A stretch of 47,137 nucleotides of DNA from JAWSUT01 sp033549345 (GTDB taxonomy: Bacteria; Bacillota; Dethiobacteria; Dethiobacterales; Dethiobacteraceae). Shown here one piece after another: positions 33,884 to 40,896 of the stretch (positions within the stretch are counted from its first letter, which is position 1; each line of letters starts with the position of its first letter). A program made the position numbers and the translations under genes. The notes under the pieces were generated by a model that had not been told where the DNA came from, did no database searches, and saw nothing but the letters and a program-made list of their open reading frames with translations. The stretch spans positions 1 through 47,137 of the forward strand of contig JAWSUT010000025.1 of the NCBI GenBank assembly GCA_033549345.1. Reading direction: 5' to 3'.

Positions 33884-34196
33884 GCTGCCGCCTCCTTTCC
33901 CGCAATGCGTCAATTTTGCCCGGCAGGCGATACCCTTCCAGACGGGCCTTTTTAAGAAGATATGTGTATTTACGTTCTGCCGCCTCCATGGCATGAATCG
34001 CATGGTCCACCAGATCCGGGTCTGTTACATAATTAAAGTGCGAGCCGGCTGCCTGCCATTCCTGCCTGGCATCTTCCACCAAATCAAAAAGGTCTTTTTC
34101 CCCGGCGGCTGCCGGCGGGTTGTCCCCCACGGAAAGCTTGGCCACCAGGCCATCCCAAACAGAAACCAGCTGTTTTCGAAATTCTGTTCTTGTCAA
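33870..34196 (-). CDS. yaaL: YaaL family protein (DUF2508)
   Basis: 108 residues from TTG with GGGAGGG upstream. DLVEDARQEWQAAGSHFNYV and HAMEAAERKYTYLLKKAR are typical of the small, helical, charged YaaL/DUF2508 family found between recR and bofA in Firmicutes. Its function is unknown. The 3' end overlaps the bofA start by 14 bases, implying coupled translation. The longer N-terminal region (about 40 residues) differs from the B. subtilis protein. Confidence 0.85.
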   Translation of the reverse strand: MTRTEFRKQLVSVWDGLVAKLSVGDNPPAAAGEKDLFDLVEDARQEWQAAGSHFNYVTDPDLVDHAIHAMEAAERKYTYLLKKARLEGYRLPGKIDALRERRRQHAGS

Positions 34197-34332
34197 AAAG
34201 CGATCCCTCCCGCAAAAGCAAAATAGATTACAGAATCCGGATTAATACACTATATGTTATCCAGTTCTTTCCTATGCCTATGCATTGAGGTCTCGCTTTT
34301 TGGAAAACTATCTTTTAGGAGGTGTATAAAAA

Positions 34333-34479
34333 ATGCCCGATTTGTCCTGCAGCAGCGATTGTAAATTTCAGAAAGAAGGCAAATGCAAACTGGAACGGGC
34401 CGACTGGGTGCGCACTAACGACGGCGCCGACTGCATGTCCCATCTTTTTGACAGAGAAAGCGAATCCCATCACGCCTGA
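34333..34479 (+). CDS. Small Cys-rich protein of 48 residues
   Basis: ATG at 34333 is preceded by AGGAGGTG about 9 bases upstream, and the frame ends with TGA at 34479. The peptide begins MPDLSCSSDCKFQKEGKCKL and later has DGADCMSHLF, so four cysteines sit in a CxxxC...GxC...DC pattern. This resembles small clostridial Cys-rich proteins often mislabelled hydroxymyristoyl-ACP dehydratase, with a DCxxF ending. It probably binds metal; its role is unknown. It lies on the plus strand between divergent yaaL and convergent recR, followed by a terminator. It is short enough to be missed by ordinary gene calling. Confidence 0.7.
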   Translation: MPDLSCSSDCKFQKEGKCKLERADWVRTNDGADCMSHLFDRESESHHA

Positions 34480-34537
34480 GACCTGGGGTCGGCTTTTACT
34501 TTGTTAAACCAGGTGTGTTCAGGCCGTTTCTATACAT

Positions 34538-34568
34538 TAAAAAAAGACGGACACTCCGTCTTTTTTTT
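34538..34568. terminator. Terminator between small Cys-rich gene and recR
   Basis: Stem GACGGA / TCCGTC with a CAC loop, with A7 before and T8 after. Strong in the plus direction and plausible in the minus direction, where it would end the recR transcript. Confidence 0.85.
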
Positions 34569-34622
34569 GCTTCCTTTTCTTGTTCCTACTGTTAGGTTAA
34601 AAACGTTAAACCAGATCGCAGA

Positions 34623-35219
34623 TTAAAGTTCGCGGCGGCCTTCGAGGGCGCGGGAGAGAGTGACTTCGTCGGCATATTCCAGGTCTCCGCCGACGGGCAG
34701 GCCATGGGCAATTCGAGTTACCCGGACACCCAGGGGCTTTAAGACACGTGCCAGATAGAGCGCGGTGGCTTCCCCCTCAACATTGGGGTTGGTGGCCAGA
34801 ATCACTTCTTTCATTTTCCCGTCCCGCAGGCGTGTAAGGAATTCGCGTATGCGTAATTGATCAGGCCCGATTCCATCCATCGGTGAAATAGCGCCGCCGA
34901 GTACATGATAAACACCTTTAAACTCGCGCATTCTTTCCATTGCCAATACGTCACGCGCGTCCTGGACAATACAGACCAGTGACTGATCGCGCCGTGAGTC
35001 CCGGCAGATCATACATGTTTCGGAATCACTGAAATTACCGCATACCCGGCAATAACGGGTTTTATCCCGGGCTTCAACCATGGCCCGTGCCATTGCCACA
35101 ACTTCGTCCCGGGGCAGACCCAGCACAAAAAAGGCAAGCCGCTGGGCCGTTTTGGGACCAACACCGGGCAGTTTCTGAAAGGCTTCAATCAATCGCGCAA
35201 TCGGTTCGGGATAAAACAC
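34623..35219 (-). CDS. recR: Recombination protein RecR
   Basis: 198 residues from GTG with GGAGGG 5-6 bases upstream. RecR acts with RecO/RecF to load RecA on gapped DNA. It has a helix-hairpin-helix (LPGVGPKTAQRLAFFVL), a C4 zinc finger (CRVCGNFSDSETCMIC) and a Toprim domain (VCIVQDARDVLAMERM, ATNPNVEGEATALYLA). Placed with dnaX and ybaB, the standard Firmicutes order. Confidence 0.98.
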   Translation of the reverse strand: MFYPEPIARLIEAFQKLPGVGPKTAQRLAFFVLGLPRDEVVAMARAMVEARDKTRYCRVCGNFSDSETCMICRDSRRDQSLVCIVQDARDVLAMERMREFKGVYHVLGGAISPMDGIGPDQLRIREFLTRLRDGKMKEVILATNPNVEGEATALYLARVLKPLGVRVTRIAHGLPVGGDLEYADEVTLSRALEGRREL

Positions 35220-35239
35220 GTGCTGCCCTCCATCTGCAT

Positions 35240-35557
35240 CTAAAACAGTCCGGGAGGCAGGTTCATGCCGCCGGTCAGTTTCTGCATCTCACTTGCCATC
35301 ATGTCGTCAACCTTTCGCAGCCCTTCATTCACAGCGGCCAGAATCATATCCTGCAGCATTTCCACATCATCCGGGTCAACTGCTTCGGGATCAATCACCA
35401 GGTTGACCAGCTCTTTTTTGCCGCTGATCTCTACGCGGACCATGCCGCCGCCGCTGGTGGCCTCCAGTGTCCTCTGCTGCAGTTCCTCCTGCATCTTCAT
35501 CATTTCTTTTTGCATCTTCTGAACCTGCTTCATCATATTACCCATATTTCCTTTCAT
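35240..35557 (-). CDS. YbaB/EbfC family nucleoid-associated protein
   Basis: 105 residues; ATG at 35557 (MKGNMGNMMKQVQKMQ) has AAGGAGG 7-8 bases upstream. The protein is the usual short DNA-binding dimer: a Met/Lys/Gln-rich first helix (KMQKEMMKMQEELQQRTLE), GGGMVRVEISGKKELVNLVI, and ILAAVNEGLRKVDDMMASEM. It lies between dnaX and recR (yaaK of B. subtilis). Confidence 0.95.
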   Translation of the reverse strand: MKGNMGNMMKQVQKMQKEMMKMQEELQQRTLEATSGGGMVRVEISGKKELVNLVIDPEAVDPDDVEMLQDMILAAVNEGLRKVDDMMASEMQKLTGGMNLPPGLF

Positions 35558-35570
35558 TCGAACAACCTCC

Positions 35571-37163
35571 TTACGATCTCCCGGTATCATCCACTACTTT
35601 ACCATGGAATATTTCCACAGCAGAGCTGATTAATTCCTCCGGGTCTTTTTCGCCGGTAACAGGTTTGGCACTGTCTGTGGAGACTCTGCAGCGAATGGCC
35701 GGTACTGTCCCGAAAACTTTTTGCAGGACATCCTGCAGTGGCTTTTTATTTTCATTGCTCTCCATCATCTCACAGAGGAATGCACCGCCAAAGCGGATCT
35801 CCAACGTATTCCCTTCACAACAGACAGCTTCACCGGATAGCAGCAGAGCATGCGTCTTAACGCTTTCCTTTTTTACAAGATCCATAATACGCGGCCACAT
35901 GCGTTCCAGGTTTTGCAGAGATGCCTGCCCGGCAGGAGCAGACGGCCCGGCAGATGCGCTTTTTTTATAGCCGGAGGGCGGCTCACTGATATTCTGTGCC
36001 TGGCTTACTTGCTGCGGCTCGGCACGCTTTGGCGCCGCTGCTGCTTTTTCTGCTTGCGTCTCACTGGATACCGCTCCAAAACCAAGCATACGGATAATGG
36101 CCAGTTCCCATAATAGCCGGGGCCTTGTGGACCAACGAATTTCAGCCAGGAGCGCATGTAACTCAGCAAGAACCATGCCGATTGTTCCCATGCCCAGACG
36201 GTCAGACTGTGACTTAAGCCGTTTTGCCCATTCCGGTGCAATACCGAGCCTGACAGCATCATCACCGCAGACACCGGCAACCATTAAATCACGGTAATAA
36301 CTAACTGCCTGCTGTGTAAAGTGATGCAAATCCTTACCGCCTGCGGCAACATCCTGCAGCAGCAGCAGGGCGCCGGCAAGGTCCCTGTGTGAGAGGAATT
36401 CCGTAAAATCATAAAACACATCCCTGCCCACTGCACCCAATACAGCCAGCACATCTTCCTGGCTGATTTTATCATTCTGACTGTAGGCCATGACCTGTTC
36501 CAGCAGAGACAGAGCATCACGCAGACCGCCGGCAGCTTCTTCAGCAATCAAATACATCGCCTGCTCATCACACACCCGTTCTGCAGCCGTTACGATTTTA
36601 CTCAGCCGTTCCACAATATCCGAAACCCCGATTAAATGGAAATCCAGCCGCTGGCAGCGGGAAATGATTGTCGCAGGCAGTTTATGGGGCTCTGTGGTGG
36701 CCAAAATGAATAATACCCGTTCGGGCGGCTCCTCAAGAGTTTTGAGCAGTGCATTGAAAGCCTCGGATGTCAGCATATGAACTTCATCAATAATATACAC
36801 CTTATGACGAACTTCAACCGGCGCATACCGTGTTTTATCACGCAAATCCCGGATTTCATCGATGCCGCGGTTGGAGGCGGCATCAATTTCCTGGACATCC
36901 ATAACACGCCCGGCGGTTATGCCCAGGCAGGACGCGCATTGATTACAGGGCTCCCGCCCTGAGCCGTTTTCACAGTTTATTGTTTTGGCCAGTATTTTTG
37001 CAGCGCTGGTTTTGCCGGTTCCGCGCGGTCCGCAAAAAAGATAGGCATGTGCCAACCTGTCCAGAGTGAGAGCATTCTGGAGCGTTCTGGTTACGTGCTC
37101 CTGTCCCACCAGGTCGGCAAACAGTTGCGGACGCCACTGGCGATAAATTGCCTGATATGTCAT
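35571..37163 (-). CDS. dnaX: DNA polymerase III tau/gamma subunit
   Basis: 530 residues from ATG. AAA+ clamp-loader ATPase with Walker A GPRGTGKTSAAKILAK (about 45-60), zinc module CENGSGREPCNQCASC, Walker B IDEVHML and sensor 1 SRCQRLDF. The C-terminal third (from about 360) is a less conserved tau region with an Ala/Pro/Gln-rich linker, then LEIRFGGAFLCEMM. No slippery frameshift site was looked for in detail. Immediately upstream of ybaB. Confidence 0.97.
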   Translation of the reverse strand: MTYQAIYRQWRPQLFADLVGQEHVTRTLQNALTLDRLAHAYLFCGPRGTGKTSAAKILAKTINCENGSGREPCNQCASCLGITAGRVMDVQEIDAASNRGIDEIRDLRDKTRYAPVEVRHKVYIIDEVHMLTSEAFNALLKTLEEPPERVLFILATTEPHKLPATIISRCQRLDFHLIGVSDIVERLSKIVTAAERVCDEQAMYLIAEEAAGGLRDALSLLEQVMAYSQNDKISQEDVLAVLGAVGRDVFYDFTEFLSHRDLAGALLLLQDVAAGGKDLHHFTQQAVSYYRDLMVAGVCGDDAVRLGIAPEWAKRLKSQSDRLGMGTIGMVLAELHALLAEIRWSTRPRLLWELAIIRMLGFGAVSSETQAEKAAAAPKRAEPQQVSQAQNISEPPSGYKKSASAGPSAPAGQASLQNLERMWPRIMDLVKKESVKTHALLLSGEAVCCEGNTLEIRFGGAFLCEMMESNENKKPLQDVLQKVFGTVPAIRCRVSTDSAKPVTGEKDPEELISSAVEIFHGKVVDDTGRS

Positions 37164-37221
37164 GAAACCACCCGTTTCTTTTTCTCTAACTCCCTAATTC
37201 ATCGCCGGGCCAAAAAATCCT

Positions 37222-38091
37222 TTAGCATGTTACGAATTTTTGCCAAATATTCATGTCTTCAAAATTACCGCAAATAACACAGTTGTTAACCATTCTGCCG
37301 TAATAGGCAAACCCGCCCGCAGACAGCACAATATTAATTCCCGGCAAGAGCGCCCTGGAAAAGCTGTAAAGGCACTCTACCCCTTCCCGTGGGGCATCAT
37401 CGGCAAGGCAGCCAATTAGCGCAGCAAGAAGGCCTCTCCCCCGGTATTCCGGTCGGACGGCACAATCGGTTACTTCCGCGTTTTTATTTTTTTTATCAAT
37501 ATCCAAAGATGCGGCACCGCAAAGTTCACCTTCTGAGAAAGCGAGCCAGAAAACATTATCGCCTGCTACAGCCCTTCGTAAGTAGTCAGAGTCAAAGACA
37601 GGTGTAGGGTAGGATGTTCCAAATATTTCAGTATAATGCGCTGTGAGCGCCCGCACATCGTCCGGCGTGGCACGGCGAAAAGTAAACCCTTCGGCAACCG
37701 TGCTCTTCCCCGCTGCTTTCTCCTTGGCCAGGCGGACAATATCATCCGCCTTATGCTGGTCCCTGGGCAGAGCACGCTCAGAGTCAGGATAAGCAACCAT
37801 GCAGTAAGCATCTTCCCCGGCATAAAAACCGGGGATTTTTCCTTCCTCACACAGCACGGAGCCAAACGCTGCCCGGTCTTTTTCACGGGCAAAAGCAATG
37901 ACCTTGCCAAAACCATGCTCTTTTGCTTCCAGCAGCAGTGCGTTGGCGGCACCTTCTGGTTCACCCGAAAAGGATTGCAGCTTTACGCGGCTGTTATAGG
38001 GGTCAACCAGCAGTTTGGCACTGACATTATTTCCTTCCCGCTGCAGGGAATAGGCGCGTTCTCTTTTTTGTCCTTTTTTACTACTCAGCAA
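37222..38091 (-). CDS. ablB: Beta-lysine N6-acetyltransferase AblB
   Basis: About 289 residues. The TTG at 38091 has AGGAGG 7 bases upstream; an ATG six bases earlier is possible but crowds the ribosome site. The start overlaps the kamA stop. The C-terminal half is a GNAT fold (TFRRATPDDVRALTAHYTEI, AEVTDCAVRPEYRGRGLLAA, YSFSRALLPGINIVLSAGGF). AblB acetylates beta-lysine to N6-acetyl-beta-lysine, a compatible solute best known from salt-stressed methanogens and found in some Clostridia and Bacilli. Pairing with kamA supports the assignment. Confidence 0.93.
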   Translation of the reverse strand: MLSSKKGQKRERAYSLQREGNNVSAKLLVDPYNSRVKLQSFSGEPEGAANALLLEAKEHGFGKVIAFAREKDRAAFGSVLCEEGKIPGFYAGEDAYCMVAYPDSERALPRDQHKADDIVRLAKEKAAGKSTVAEGFTFRRATPDDVRALTAHYTEIFGTSYPTPVFDSDYLRRAVAGDNVFWLAFSEGELCGAASLDIDKKNKNAEVTDCAVRPEYRGRGLLAALIGCLADDAPREGVECLYSFSRALLPGINIVLSAGGFAYYGRMVNNCVICGNFEDMNIWQKFVTC

Positions 38092-39346
38092 AGTCATCCC
38101 TCCTTTTTACCCTCATGTTTCCTTTGGGAATCAGGCTTATTTTTCGTTCGGCAAACAGTTTGGCAAGCCCCACTTTATCTGCTTCATGCAGCAGACGGCT
38201 GCAATGTTCACAGTTTTTACAGGGGCTGCTCTTTTCTTTGGGCTCCGTATAGGTGGCAATGACACCTTCATAGTTGCGCAGAATCACTTTTTCATCCGAC
38301 ATGGAAATCATGTACTGCGGACTGACAGGGATCTTACCGCCGCCGCCCGGCGCGTCTATCACGTATGTGGGTACGGCAAGGCCGGAGGTATGGCCGCGCA
38401 GATGCTCAATAATTTCTATTCCCTTGGCCACCGATGTGCGAAAATGTTCCAGTCCGGGTGAAAGGTCACACTGATACAGATAGTACGGCCTGATGCGCAG
38501 CATTAAAAGCCGCTGTACGAGAACCTTGTATAAATACGGACAGTCATTTACACCCCGCAGCAGAACGGACTGGTTCCCCAGGGGAACTCCCGCATCCGCC
38601 AGCATGCCCACTGCGGTTTTGACTTCATCAGTCAGTTCCGTGGGATGATTAAAATGTGTGTTGACAAAAAGCGGGTGATGTTTTTTCAGGACGGCACAAA
38701 GCTCCGGCGTCACACGCTGCGGCAGGACCACCGGTGTCCTGGTGCCGATTCGGATGATTTCCACGTGAGGGATAGCACGCAGTTTCCCCAGAAGTTCATC
38801 CAGATACTCATCAGAAATAAGCAGAGCGTCTCCTCCTGATATCAGGACATCCCTGACCACAGGTGTTTTTCTGATGTAATCCAAAGCCAGTTCAACGTCA
38901 TCTCTGGGCAGTGCTTTGTCTGTACCGCCGGCCATGCGCCTGCGCGTACAGTGCCGGCAGTACATGGAACACTGGTCGGTTATCAAAAGCAGGACACGGT
39001 CGGGATAGCGATGGGTCAGCCCCGGCGCAGGGGAATCCACATCTTCAAACAACGGGTCGGACAATTCACATTGCCCTTCGGCCAATTCGGTTGCAGTGGG
39101 GATGGCCTGCATCCGAATCGGGCAACTCGCATCATCAGGATCCATCAGCATAGCGTAATAGGGAGTTATCGCCATGCGTAGGGTTTCCAGACAATTGCCT
39201 ATACCCTGCTCCTCTTCCTTTGTCAGCCTGACGACCTGACGCAGCTCCTCAACGGTTTTCAGTCTGTTTTTAACCTGCCACCGCCAGTCGCTCCACTGAC
39301 CTTCCGTCACATTCTCAAACAACGGCACACTTTTATAGTCTCTCAT
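38081..39346 (-). CDS. kamA: Lysine 2,3-aminomutase (KamA/AblA)
   Basis: 421 residues from ATG with AAGGAGGT 3-4 bases upstream. A radical SAM enzyme that also uses PLP and converts L-lysine to beta-lysine. The Fe-S motif is CSMYCRHC (about 128-135); the PLP lysine is in DAPGGGGKIPVSPQY near 330. RYPDRVLLLITDQ and NTHFNHPTE are also typical. With ablB it provides N6-acetyl-beta-lysine for osmoprotection, although lysine fermentation is another use of the mutase. The upstream leader carries a promoter and a strong terminator. Confidence 0.96.
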   Translation of the reverse strand: MRDYKSVPLFENVTEGQWSDWRWQVKNRLKTVEELRQVVRLTKEEEQGIGNCLETLRMAITPYYAMLMDPDDASCPIRMQAIPTATELAEGQCELSDPLFEDVDSPAPGLTHRYPDRVLLLITDQCSMYCRHCTRRRMAGGTDKALPRDDVELALDYIRKTPVVRDVLISGGDALLISDEYLDELLGKLRAIPHVEIIRIGTRTPVVLPQRVTPELCAVLKKHHPLFVNTHFNHPTELTDEVKTAVGMLADAGVPLGNQSVLLRGVNDCPYLYKVLVQRLLMLRIRPYYLYQCDLSPGLEHFRTSVAKGIEIIEHLRGHTSGLAVPTYVIDAPGGGGKIPVSPQYMISMSDEKVILRNYEGVIATYTEPKEKSSPCKNCEHCSRLLHEADKVGLAKLFAERKISLIPKGNMRVKRRDDFAE

Positions 39347-39360
39347 TTTACCTCCTTAGG

Positions 39361-39413
39361 GCAAAAAAAACGCTTAAAATTTTTGGGGTATTCCCCAAAA
39401 GCTTTAAGCTTTC
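39361..39413 (-). terminator. Strong terminator in the kamA leader
   Basis: Read on the minus strand, 17-base arms GCTTAAAGCTTTTGGGG / CCCCAAAAATTTTAAGC pair with a 4-base loop (one wobble and one mismatch), then GTTTTTTTT. It ends about 14 bases before the kamA start codon and lies downstream of the candidate kamA promoter, so it can act as an attenuator. Confidence 0.85.
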
Positions 39414-39441
39414 CTCCAGCCCCGTTTAGTTTATGCCATTT

Positions 39442-39470
39442 ATTGTACCATTTATTACATGCCGGCACAA
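39442..39470 (-). promoter_or_regulatory. Candidate SigmaA-type promoter of kamA-ablB
   Basis: On the minus strand TTGTGC (39470-39465) and TACAAT (39447-39442) are separated by 17 bases. A transcript from here would begin near 39435 and reach the terminator hairpin within about 25 bases. Confidence 0.5.
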
Positions 39471-39564
39471 ACGGCCACATCCGCCTCCTGGATAGCCAGG
39501 TGTCACACATGATGCCAACAGCCTTATTACCTGTGTATTTTCCAGAATTTCGGACTAAACATAA

Positions 39565-39594
39565 AAATTCCTCCATATTCTAGATGGAGGAATT
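39565..39594 (-). terminator. Terminator of SRP RNA
   Basis: Perfect 11-bp inverted repeat AATTCCTCCAT / ATGGAGGAATT with a 7-base loop, followed on the minus strand by TTTAT, 15 bases after the SRP RNA 3' end. Confidence 0.7.
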
Positions 39595-39608
39595 CATTTA
39601 AAATTAAT

Positions 39609-39877
<269 letters not shown>

Positions 39878-39897
39878 AAACTTGTTGATATTAAAAA

Positions 39898-39993
39898 TGG
39901 CGGAGAGAGAGGGATTCGAACCCTCGAGACGAGGTTTTGCCCCGTCTACTCGCTTTCCAGGCGAGCGCCTTCGTCCAACTCAGCCATCTCTCC
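39898..39993 (-). tRNA. tRNA-Ser (GGA anticodon)
   Basis: Minus-strand cloverleaf: acceptor arms GGAGAGA / TCTCTCC, discriminator G and encoded CCA, anticodon stem CTCGC / GCGAG with loop CTGGAAA (anticodon GGA at 39958-39956), a long variable arm (GACGGGGC ... CTCGTC) typical of class II tRNA, and TTCGAATC in the T loop. It reads UCC and UCU codons. Confidence 0.97.
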
Positions 39994-40111
39994 GGACTAC
40001 ACATAATAAGCTATGCTTTTTGACAGGCTGAAATTTCGCCTCGACAATAATATATTTTACTATTCTTTTGCGGCTTTTTCAAGTACTTATTCTTGCCAAT
40101 ATTGTATATCC

Positions 40112-40738
40112 TTATTTTCGGCCGTGCACTGTGCTAACTATTTCCAACAGCAGATGCTCTGCAGCCGCTGACAAACCAAAATCAGCTATCTCGTTTCTTA
40201 GAGTGTCCATCGTTCCATAACCGGCCACATATCCGTTTATTCGCGCCGCAGCTGTTGAGTCTACAAAGCTTCTGAAATCACTGTACTGCAAGCGCAGCTC
40301 CTTTGTCAACTGCGGAATTCTTTGCAGATAATATTTTTGATGATAATCTTCTGCCCTGTAGAACGTCTCCAGCGGTTCAACCCTGGTATAGAGTCGTCCG
40401 CGCCGTTCCCGGATTTTCTGCATTGTCTGCTGCGCCAGCTCCGCCTGGTTTTCGTCCTGATAAAAAATTACAGACGTATACTGCAGAGGACGGGCTGCAG
40501 CAGGGTTATGGTTTTGCCAAAACAGATTGAGCAGCTCCTCATATGAAATTTTGCGGTCATCATACTCCAGCTGAACTGTCTCTGTGTGATCACCGAGGTT
40601 ATGGTATGTGGGATTTTTCTGCGTACCTCCCGCATAACCCACACAGGTACGCAAAACACCGGCAAGCTGCCCGAACCGGGCATCAGGTCCCCAGAATCAG
40701 CCCATGGCAAACGTTGCGGTCAGCACTGAACGTTCCAA
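40112..40738 (-). CDS. msrA: Selenocysteine-containing peptide methionine sulfoxide reductase A (in-frame TGA)
   Basis: 208 residues if TGA at 40699-40697 is read as selenocysteine. TTG at 40738 has GAGGTG 6 bases upstream. The N-terminus reads LERSVLTATFAMG, then TGA, then FWGPDARFGQLAG, so the stop replaces the catalytic Cys of the universal GCFWG motif. Downstream, VGYAGG, NPTY, YDDRKISYEELL and FYRAEDYHQKYY are all MsrA hallmarks. MsrA reduces methionine-S-sulfoxide. No resolving Cys is found near the C-terminus; the only other Cys is in RTCVGYAGG. This matches Sec-type MsrA, known from a few anaerobes and algae. If the TGA were ignored, a 180-residue fragment starting at 40654 would lack the active site. 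Selenocysteine genes are not in this window. Confidence 0.88.
40668..40699 (-). promoter_or_regulatory. Candidate bacterial SECIS element in msrA
   Basis: Immediately downstream of the in-frame TGA (40699-40697) the transcript folds UGCCC (40682-40678) with GGGCA (40672-40668) around a GGUUC loop. The loop begins 19 bases after the UGA. In the E. coli fdhF SECIS a GGUCU loop begins about 18 bases after UGA, so spacing and GGU loop agree. The lower stem is weak and was not folded by program. Confidence 0.65.
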
Positions 40739-40857
40739 ATATATCACCTCTTATTTAGTATAACGAAAGAACCACACTTCTATCATTAGTATAGAGCATA
40801 GTATGAGACAAAATATAAATAGATTATCAAGAAAGACGCTGACACATTTCGCAACAA

Positions 40858-40890
40858 GAAAAAAGAAGCCGATTCAAATTTCGGCTTCTC
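40858..40890 (-). terminator. Terminator of pckA
   Basis: Perfect 9-bp stem AGAAGCCGA / TCGGCTTCT with an 8-base loop, then TTTTTTCTTG on the minus strand, starting 7 bases after the pckA stop. The following 40739-40857 stretch is AT-rich and holds the msrA upstream region; no clear promoter was identified. Confidence 0.85.
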
Positions 40891-40896
40891 TTCGGA

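Noticed and set aside
39343..39576. 77-codon minus-strand open frame upstream of kamA
   Set aside because: It starts inside the SRP RNA terminator hairpin, has no ribosome site, runs through the kamA leader hairpin and has odd composition; it is not a credible gene.
40020..40048. Plus-strand promoter TTGACA-N17-GACAAT reading into msrA antisense
   Set aside because: The -10 box is weak, no plus-strand gene or terminator follows, and the region is AT-rich where chance matches are common.
40112..40654. Annotating msrA as a pseudogene with a premature stop
   Set aside because: The TGA replaces exactly the catalytic Cys codon, both flanks keep consensus motifs, and a SECIS-like hairpin follows at the usual distance; random nonsense mutation is much less likely.
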